NCBI RefSeq assembly: GCF_039862785.1
Contig: NZ_CP156795.1
Coordinates: 930,001-994,000, forward strand
Reading direction: 5' to 3'
Origin: Acinetobacter sp. ANC 7912
GTDB lineage: Bacteria > Pseudomonadota > Gammaproteobacteria > Pseudomonadales > Moraxellaceae
DNA length: 64,000 bases
Numbering within the stretch: position 1 is the stretch's first letter; every line of letters starts with the position of its first letter. Positions 58,226 to 64,000 of this stretch are shown here, one piece after another. A program made the position numbers and the translations under genes. The notes beneath the pieces were generated by a model, which was not told where the DNA came from, did not search any database, and saw only the letters and a program-made list of their open reading frames with translations.

Positions 58226-59542
58226 ATGCTTGAGTACGTTAACGAGTTGTGGCAAGCCTTTTTGCAACGTCCCGATTTCTGGGCCGTGCTGAGTATCATA
58301 CCTGTCACAGCATTCGTTACCTGGGCACACGTCTGGATGGCACTGAAAATGGTGTTCTATCCAATTACTTTCTGGGGATTCCATATTGGACCACTGCCAG
58401 TGGGTTGGCAGGGCATTGTGCCGCGTAAGGCAGGCCGGATTTCCGGGATTATCACTGATAATACCTTGTCAAAACTGGGCTCGATTCAGGAATTCCTGCA
58501 AGCGATGGATCCGGAAGACATGGCACGCATCATCGGGGAACAGGTCGGTTTTGAACTGGAACACCTGATCGATGAAGTGATGATTGACCGCAATGCAGTG
58601 CTCTGGGAAAACCTGCCGTATTCGATCAAGCGCCGGATCTATGCTCAAGCGCATAAACAGCTTCCAAATATTTTGCGTCAACTGGTGACTGAGCTGACCA
58701 TGAACGTCGAGTCACTGGTAGATATGCGGGAAATGGTGGTCAGCCAGATGGAAGGTGATCGTCGTCTGATGGTACGCATGTTTCTGAAAGTGGGGCAGAA
58801 AGAGATCAACTTTATCTGGCATATCAGTGCCGTGATTGGGATGTTCTTTGGTCTGTTCCAGATGATTGTCTGGTTCGTGGTACCATGGCACTGGACTGTA
58901 CCGTTCTGGGCTTCGATTTGGGGTTTCCTGACCAACTGGATCGCAATCTGGATGGTGTTTAACCCGATTGAGCCGCACTACGTGAAATACCCACAGTTCT
59001 TTGAATTGACTAAAAATCGTAAGTTTCCGTGGATCAAGCCAGTTATTCCGCGCATCGGCACCTATAACATACAAGGTGCATTTATGAAACGTCAGGAAGA
59101 AGTCTCTGACGTCTTCGCGAGCGTAGTGACAGAAGACCTGATTACGTTAAAATCAATCATGACTGAAATGATGTATGGTGGGAAAAAAGACAAAACCCGC
59201 CGGATCGTCAAACGCCACATTAACGAAATTATGGAAACTCCGCTGGTTCGGACCTCTTTACAGTTGTCTTTAGGGCCAAAAGAGTATGCAAAACTCAAGA
59301 CAGACTTGATCGATCGCTCGATTGAAATTACGATGGTGCCTGTATGCGACCCTGCGTTTAATGCGAGCCGTGCACAGAAAATCTATCAAATGTTTAGAGA
59401 CCGCATACGCGAGTTAACACCGAAAGAGTTTCAGAACCTGTTACGTCCTGCATTTCAGGAAGATGAATGGATTCTGATTGTACTCGGTGGAGTTACCGGT
59501 TTTTTCGCGGGTTTAATCCATTTGTTTGTGGCTTTCTTATAA
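58226..59542 (+). CDS. DUF445-type membrane protein
   Basis: 438 residues. Hydrophobic helices at about 20-45, a pair around 198-245, and one at the C-terminus (about 416-436, WILIVLGGVTGFFAGLIHLFVAFL). The WQGIVPRKAGRISGIITDNTLSKLG segment and the later P-x-I-G-x-Y-N repeat-like element are typical of DUF445 proteins. Function unknown in the family. It lies 84 bp before adk. Confidence 0.82.
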   Translation: MLEYVNELWQAFLQRPDFWAVLSIIPVTAFVTWAHVWMALKMVFYPITFWGFHIGPLPVGWQGIVPRKAGRISGIITDNTLSKLGSIQEFLQAMDPEDMARIIGEQVGFELEHLIDEVMIDRNAVLWENLPYSIKRRIYAQAHKQLPNILRQLVTELTMNVESLVDMREMVVSQMEGDRRLMVRMFLKVGQKEINFIWHISAVIGMFFGLFQMIVWFVVPWHWTVPFWASIWGFLTNWIAIWMVFNPIEPHYVKYPQFFELTKNRKFPWIKPVIPRIGTYNIQGAFMKRQEEVSDVFASVVTEDLITLKSIMTEMMYGGKKDKTRRIVKRHINEIMETPLVRTSLQLSLGPKEYAKLKTDLIDRSIEITMVPVCDPAFNASRAQKIYQMFRDRIRELTPKEFQNLLRPAFQEDEWILIVLGGVTGFFAGLIHLFVAFL

Positions 59543-59614
59543 CGAGATGCTGAAATGCCGGATATCTTTGGGTAGATCCGGACATTTGGTGTCCTATACA
59601 TTGTTAAAAAATGA

Positions 59615-60286
<672 letters not shown>

Positions 60287-60311
60287 TCGACCTTCGATCA
60301 TTTTGACATTC

Positions 60312-60344
60312 AAAGAGCTCTAAGTCATATTAGGGCTCTTTTTA
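60312..60344 (+). terminator. adk terminator
   Basis: AAAGAGCTCTAA pairs with TTAGGGCTCTTT (one G-T pair) across a 5-nt loop, followed by T. Confidence 0.8.
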
Positions 60345-60368
60345 TTGGGATGTATAGGGACAGTAACT

Positions 60369-60560
60369 GTGAAAATTGGTCTGATCTTGCTCATGGTGTT
60401 GTTCTTGGTCATTCTCGTGGGGCTGGTGGTCATGAGTGCCCGTATACTCACTAAAGTGAACAAGCAGGAACAACGGGAAAATGCCGGCAAAATACCTGCT
60501 CGTCAGCTACATCCAAAACTTCAGGCAGAATTCGAACAGCGTAACAAAAACAAGAAATAG
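60369..60560 (+). CDS. Small membrane-anchored hypothetical protein
   Basis: Starting at GTG 60369, with AGGG about 9 nt upstream, it gives 63 residues: one N-terminal transmembrane helix (MKIGLILLMVLFLVILVGLV) and a basic, Gln/Lys-rich cytoplasmic tail (QEQRENAGKIPARQLHPK). A longer TTG-initiated frame from 60345 is possible. No family recognised with certainty. Followed by a terminator. Confidence 0.65.
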   Translation: MKIGLILLMVLFLVILVGLVVMSARILTKVNKQEQRENAGKIPARQLHPKLQAEFEQRNKNKK

Positions 60561-60587
60561 AATTTTTATCAGATGAAGAATTCGCGT

Positions 60588-60618
60588 AAAAAAGCTGAAC
60601 CAAAGTTCAGCTTTTTTT
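60588..60618. terminator. Bidirectional terminator
   Basis: AAAAAAGCTGAAC / GTTCAGCTTTTTT stem with a CAAA loop, between the small membrane protein gene and the convergent nth. Confidence 0.92.
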
Positions 60619-60632
60619 GTTTTAGAATAGGA

Positions 60633-61340
60633 TTAATCAATATTTTTAACTGCAATGGGTTTTAAAGCGCCAAAGTCAAAACGGTCTGGCCAGTTGCACA
60701 CATCCGACACTACACATTCATGACATTTCGGCTTGCGCGCGATACAACAGTAGCGGCCATGTAAAATCAGCCAGTGATGCGCATCCACAATAAATTCTTT
60801 GGGAATCACTTTTACTAGTCGGTGTTCAACTTCAAGTACATTTTTACCTACAGCCAAGCCGGTACGGTTACCTAAACGGAAAATATGGGTATCAACAGCC
60901 ATGGTCGGCTGACCAAAAGCGGTATTGAGTACCACATTTGCCGTTTTACGGCCGACACCCGGTAAGGCTTCCAGATTGGCACGGTCATTCGGTACCACAC
61001 CGTTGTGCTTCTTGATCAGCATCTCACAGGCCTTGATGACATTTTCGGCCTTAGAATTATACAGCCCGATGGTCTTGATATATTCCTTGAGTCCATCCAC
61101 ACCCAGTGCATAGATGGCTTCTGGTGTATTGGCAACAGGGAACAGCTTATCCGTGGCTTTATTGACGCTGACATCCGTTGCTTGTGCAGAAAGGGTGACG
61201 GCGACCAGTAACTCAAACGGACTAGAATAATTCAGCTCGGTTTTTGGATGGGGACGTTGTTCACGCAGGCGCTCAAAGAAGGTCTGAATCTGCTTGCGGG
61301 TCATGTTTTTGACAGGCTTGCCATTTGCAGTGGTCATCAA
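60633..61340 (-). CDS. nth: Endonuclease III
   Basis: DNA glycosylase/AP lyase for oxidised pyrimidines. Helix-hairpin-helix LPGVGRKTANVVLN with the catalytic Lys, and the Asp in VDTHIFRLGNR. The C-terminal [4Fe-4S] ligands fit C-x6-C-x2-C-x5-C in CIARKPKCHECVVSDVC. 235 residues, with a slightly extended N-terminus; an internal ATG (MTRKQIQTFFERL) may be the real start. It lies 4 bp after the rnfB-like gene and is co-transcribed. Confidence 0.96.
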   Translation of the reverse strand: MMTTANGKPVKNMTRKQIQTFFERLREQRPHPKTELNYSSPFELLVAVTLSAQATDVSVNKATDKLFPVANTPEAIYALGVDGLKEYIKTIGLYNSKAENVIKACEMLIKKHNGVVPNDRANLEALPGVGRKTANVVLNTAFGQPTMAVDTHIFRLGNRTGLAVGKNVLEVEHRLVKVIPKEFIVDAHHWLILHGRYCCIARKPKCHECVVSDVCNWPDRFDFGALKPIAVKNID

Positions 61341-61344
61341 TGTC

Positions 61345-62136
61345 TTATCCCTGTAAATCCTGGAGTTGCTGAGTTAGTTCTTCAAGCTGAGCACGTTTAC
61401 GGGCATCTTCACGTACCGACAGCTGTTTTTCCAGTTTCTTAATCTGAGTACGAAGTTTGGCCAGTTGAATTGTAGTCTGTGCATCTATCGTGACGATGGT
61501 TTCTGCTGGTTTTTCTACCACTTCAATCACGGGTACATGGGTACTATGCGCCGAGAATTCAGCAAACAGTTCGGTATTGATTTCGGCGCGTACCACCGGA
61601 CCTTTACGGTTGATGCGGCGTTTTTCTTCACGCTGGATATGGGCGTAATAACGGCGGCGCAGGTCATTCTGTTCTTCGATGCGCTGCTCCTCAGTCATGA
61701 GTGGCTGGATATCTTCGACCAAATCAATACAATCGACTGGGCACGGTGGGATACACAGTTCACAACCAGTGCATAGATCGGTCAATACGGTATGCATCAG
61801 CTTACCCGAACCAATAATGGCATCCACCGGGCAGGCATTAATGCATTTGGTGCAGCCAATGCATTCATCTTCACGGATGACTGCTTTCATACGCTGCGGG
61901 CGACCATCAGCCTGAATCGGCCAGACACTTTTTTCCGCTTCGAGACGTGGACGATTCAGTAATTTGGCAAGGGCATCCGCGACAGATTGTCCACCCGGAA
62001 CACATTTATTGGCATCTTCTCCTCCGGCAATGGCTTGGGCATAGGGCAGGCAGCCGTCACGATGACCACATAAACCGCACTGGGTTTGGGGCAATAAAGC
62101 ATCAATGGACTGGATGAGAGAGATCTGCGAATTCAT
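61345..62136 (-). CDS. RnfB/RsxB-like ferredoxin, soluble, with C-terminal coiled coil
   Basis: 263 residues. The N-terminal cluster domain is [15 protein letters not shown]...KCVPGG, with one extra residue compared with the CxxCxxxxC of typical RnfB. Two [4Fe-4S] ferredoxin motifs follow ([28 protein letters not shown], about 93-140). The C-terminal half is a charged coiled coil (about 220-263), not seen in enteric RsxB. The N-terminal membrane helix of RnfB is missing. No other rnf/rsx gene lies nearby. It is 4 bp upstream of nth, recalling the rsxABCDGE-nth cluster of enterics. The electron partner is unknown. Confidence 0.85.
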   Translation of the reverse strand: MNSQISLIQSIDALLPQTQCGLCGHRDGCLPYAQAIAGGEDANKCVPGGQSVADALAKLLNRPRLEAEKSVWPIQADGRPQRMKAVIREDECIGCTKCINACPVDAIIGSGKLMHTVLTDLCTGCELCIPPCPVDCIDLVEDIQPLMTEEQRIEEQNDLRRRYYAHIQREEKRRINRKGPVVRAEINTELFAEFSAHSTHVPVIEVVEKPAETIVTIDAQTTIQLAKLRTQIKKLEKQLSVREDARKRAQLEELTQQLQDLQG

Positions 62137-62483
62137 GTTAAGTCAAAGCCGCTCATAATGAGCATTGCAAGAGGTGAAACAAAATATGTCTGAATATAAA
62201 TATTAACATGTTTTTTAACACTAAAGTTGTGCCCGATTTAGGTACACAAACTGCATTATTTTAAGGCATAAAATAACAATTAAACTTTGATTAAACTGAG
62301 TTTTTTGAAGATGTTAATTTGATTCATAATAAATATAAATGATTGTTATAAAATTAATTTTCAATTTTTTTGAAAAAACCTATTGTGGATTAGTTACAAA
62401 AGATATTTAATATTTTGCGCCAAAATTTAACATTGATTGTAAATTTGACCAATTTTGATCCATTTTCTGCTGAGGATTAAGCG
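62137..62483. promoter_or_regulatory. Divergent region rnfB-like / gdhA
   Basis: About 350 bp, extremely AT-rich, no gene seen. It holds the promoters for the rnfB-nth unit (leftward) and gdhA (rightward). Confidence 0.5.
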
Positions 62484-63827
62484 TTGAAATACAAAACACT
62501 TAATGAGTTCCTAGATTACGTTAAATCACGTGATGCACATCAACCAGAATTTCTTCAAGCTGTAGAAGAAGTGATGACAAGCTTGTGGCCGTTCATTGAA
62601 AAGAACCCACAATACGCAGCTCACGGCTTACTAGAACGTCTAGTTGAACCAGAACGCGCAATCCAGTTCCGTGTTGCTTGGGTAGATGACCAAGGTCAAA
62701 CACAAGTGAACCGTGCTTTCCGCGTACAATACAACTCAGCGATTGGTCCATTCAAAGGTGGTATGCGTTTCCACCCATCAGTGAACCTGTCTATCCTGAA
62801 ATTCCTGGGCTTTGAACAAACTTTCAAAAATGCCTTGACTACGCTGCCTATGGGCGGTGGTAAAGGTGGTTCTGACTTCGACCCTAAAGGCAAGTCAGAA
62901 GGCGAAATCATGCGTTTCTGCCAAGCGTTGATCATCGAGCTTTATCGTCATCTTGGTTCTAACACTGACATTCCTGCGGGTGATATCGGTGTGGGCGGCC
63001 GTGAAGTTGGTTACATGGCTGGTATGATGAAAAAACTCAGCAATGACACTTCATGTGTATTCACTGGTAAAGGTCTGACTTTCGGTGGTTCACTGGCTCG
63101 TCCAGAAGCAACTGGTTACGGTACTGTGTACTTCGCTGAAGAAATGCTGAAAACTCGTGGCGACAGCTTCAAAGATAAAATCGTAGCGATTTCTGGTTCT
63201 GGTAACGTGGCTCAGTACGCTGCTGAAAAAGCAATGTTCCTGGGGGCGAAAGTGGTTTCACTTTCTGACTCTAACGGTACTGTTTACGTGAAAGACGGTT
63301 TCACTACTGAACTTCTTGCTGAAGTGATGGAACTGAAAAACGTGAAACGTGGCCGTATCTCTGAATTTGCTGCTGCTCACGGTTTTGAATACCTGGAAGG
63401 TCAACGTCCTTGGGGTATCAAATGTGATATCGCGCTTCCATGTGCAACTCAAAACGAGTTGGATGGTGCTGATGCAGACAAACTTCTTGCAAATGGTACA
63501 ATCTGTGTTGCTGAAGGTGCAAACATGCCTTCTACACTTGAAGCAGTTGAAAAATTCGTTGCAGCGAAAATCCTTTACGCTCCAGGTAAAGCCTCTAACG
63601 CGGGTGGTGTAGCAACTTCTGGTTTGGAAATGTCTCAAAACGCTCTGCGTTTAGGTTGGACTTTCGAAGAAGTTGACGAACGTCTGCACGCAATCATGAA
63701 AGAAATTCACCGCAACTGTGTGAAATACGGTACTAAAGAAGATGGTACTGTAAACTACGTAGACGGCGCAAACATCGCTGGCTTCGTGAAAGTTGCTGAT
63801 GCAATGCTTTCGCAAGGCGTATTCTAA
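62484..63827 (+). CDS. gdhA: NADP-specific glutamate dehydrogenase
   Basis: Aminates 2-oxoglutarate to glutamate using NADPH. 447 residues, the hexameric short form. GPFKGGMRFHPSVN and PMGGGKGGSDFDPKGKS carry the substrate and catalytic Lys residues; the dinucleotide loop is AISGSGNVAQYA. The start is TTG at 62484, with GAGGA 7 nt upstream; no ATG or GTG lies closer. Codon bias is strong, suggesting high expression. It links the TCA cycle genes to nitrogen assimilation. Confidence 0.97.
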   Translation: MKYKTLNEFLDYVKSRDAHQPEFLQAVEEVMTSLWPFIEKNPQYAAHGLLERLVEPERAIQFRVAWVDDQGQTQVNRAFRVQYNSAIGPFKGGMRFHPSVNLSILKFLGFEQTFKNALTTLPMGGGKGGSDFDPKGKSEGEIMRFCQALIIELYRHLGSNTDIPAGDIGVGGREVGYMAGMMKKLSNDTSCVFTGKGLTFGGSLARPEATGYGTVYFAEEMLKTRGDSFKDKIVAISGSGNVAQYAAEKAMFLGAKVVSLSDSNGTVYVKDGFTTELLAEVMELKNVKRGRISEFAAAHGFEYLEGQRPWGIKCDIALPCATQNELDGADADKLLANGTICVAEGANMPSTLEAVEKFVAAKILYAPGKASNAGGVATSGLEMSQNALRLGWTFEEVDERLHAIMKEIHRNCVKYGTKEDGTVNYVDGANIAGFVKVADAMLSQGVF

Positions 63828-63848
63828 GTTCTAACTTAGACTAAGCTT

Positions 63849-63879
63849 AAAAAACCGGAGTGATTGCTCCGGTTTTTTT
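63849..63879. terminator. gdhA terminator (bidirectional)
   Basis: AAAAAACCGGAG / CTCCGGTTTTTT stem with a TGATTG loop. Confidence 0.92.
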
Positions 63880-63896
63880 ATATTTATTGAAAATTA

Positions 63897-64000
63897 TTAA
63901 AGAGAACCTTTCACAGCTTCCCGTTCCACAGCCAGATCAAAAATATAGACATACTTAGATTGGTCTGCGGCAGGGTTCTTAACCTCAAAACGCTTTACCC
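63897..64000 (-). CDS. C-terminal end of an unidentified gene
   Basis: On the minus strand a frame is open from the window edge to a TAA at 63897-63899. It encodes about 33 residues, including VKRFEVKNPAAD, then SKYVYIFDLAVEREAV, ending KGSL. Amino-acid usage is protein-like and the gdhA terminator sits just beyond its end. The family cannot be told from this fragment. Confidence 0.6.
   Translation of the reverse strand, partial: VKRFEVKNPAADQSKYVYIFDLAVEREAVKGSL

Overview
The window looks like a chromosomal segment of an Acinetobacter species (Moraxellaceae, Gammaproteobacteria). The basis is the gltA / sdhCDAB / sucAB-lpd / sucCD order, an AT-leaning base composition, a pgaABCD locus, a GTP-type PEP carboxykinase and protein sequences that read like Acinetobacter orthologues. 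This is recognition by eye; no database was searched.

Layout. 1-14.9 kb is a TCA-cycle block: the end of a VWA-domain protein gene, gltA on the minus strand, then sdhCDAB, sucA-sucB-lpd and sucCD on the plus strand, covering citrate synthase, succinate dehydrogenase, 2-oxoglutarate dehydrogenase and succinyl-CoA synthetase. 15-22.3 kb is the poly-N-acetylglucosamine (PNAG) biofilm locus pgaABCD, with a convergent fifth gene that encodes only the glycoside-hydrolase half of PgaB. 22.4-27.3 kb holds a broken IS3-family element, a flotillin (yqiK-like) / NfeD-like (yqiJ-like) pair and an unknown gene. 27.5-30.3 kb is cysD-cysN (sulfate activation), split by an intergenic repeat. 30.4-35.4 kb is accessory: a frameshifted lipoprotein gene, a complete IS66 element with an 8-bp target duplication, a PadR regulator with a tandem operator, and small membrane and GNAT genes.

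35.5-43.5 kb holds a quinone oxidoreductase, a small basic protein, tRNA-Leu and tRNA-Cys, folD, a second copy of the intergenic repeat, a methyltransferase, a lipoprotein, a 2-oxoglutarate permease and pckG. 44-45 kb is an IS982-family element with a 7-bp duplication. 45.5-47.6 kb is groES-groEL behind a sigma32-type promoter. 47.6-54.7 kb is accessory again: an NlpE-like lipoprotein, a LuxR-type regulator, a large lipoprotein, an IS5/IS903-type element with a 9-bp duplication, an SDR, a TauE-type permease and small lipoproteins. 54.8-64 kb is housekeeping: mrdA (PBP2)-rsmD, a DUF445 protein, adk, rnfB-like-nth and gdhA.

Functional links. Most of central carbon flow is represented: citrate synthase, much of the TCA cycle, 2-oxoglutarate uptake, glutamate dehydrogenase and gluconeogenic PEP carboxykinase. 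The most interesting observations are these. (1) PgaB here has lost the acidic residues of its C-terminal hydrolase domain, while a separate secreted protein encoded next to it keeps them. (2) CysN carries a tail that aligns with an APS-kinase domain lacking its P-loop. (3) An IS66 element sits in the 3' overlap of two convergent genes and now supplies both stop codons. (4) A roughly 20-bp palindrome is found both inside an inactivated IS3 transposase and inside one copy of the intergenic repeat.
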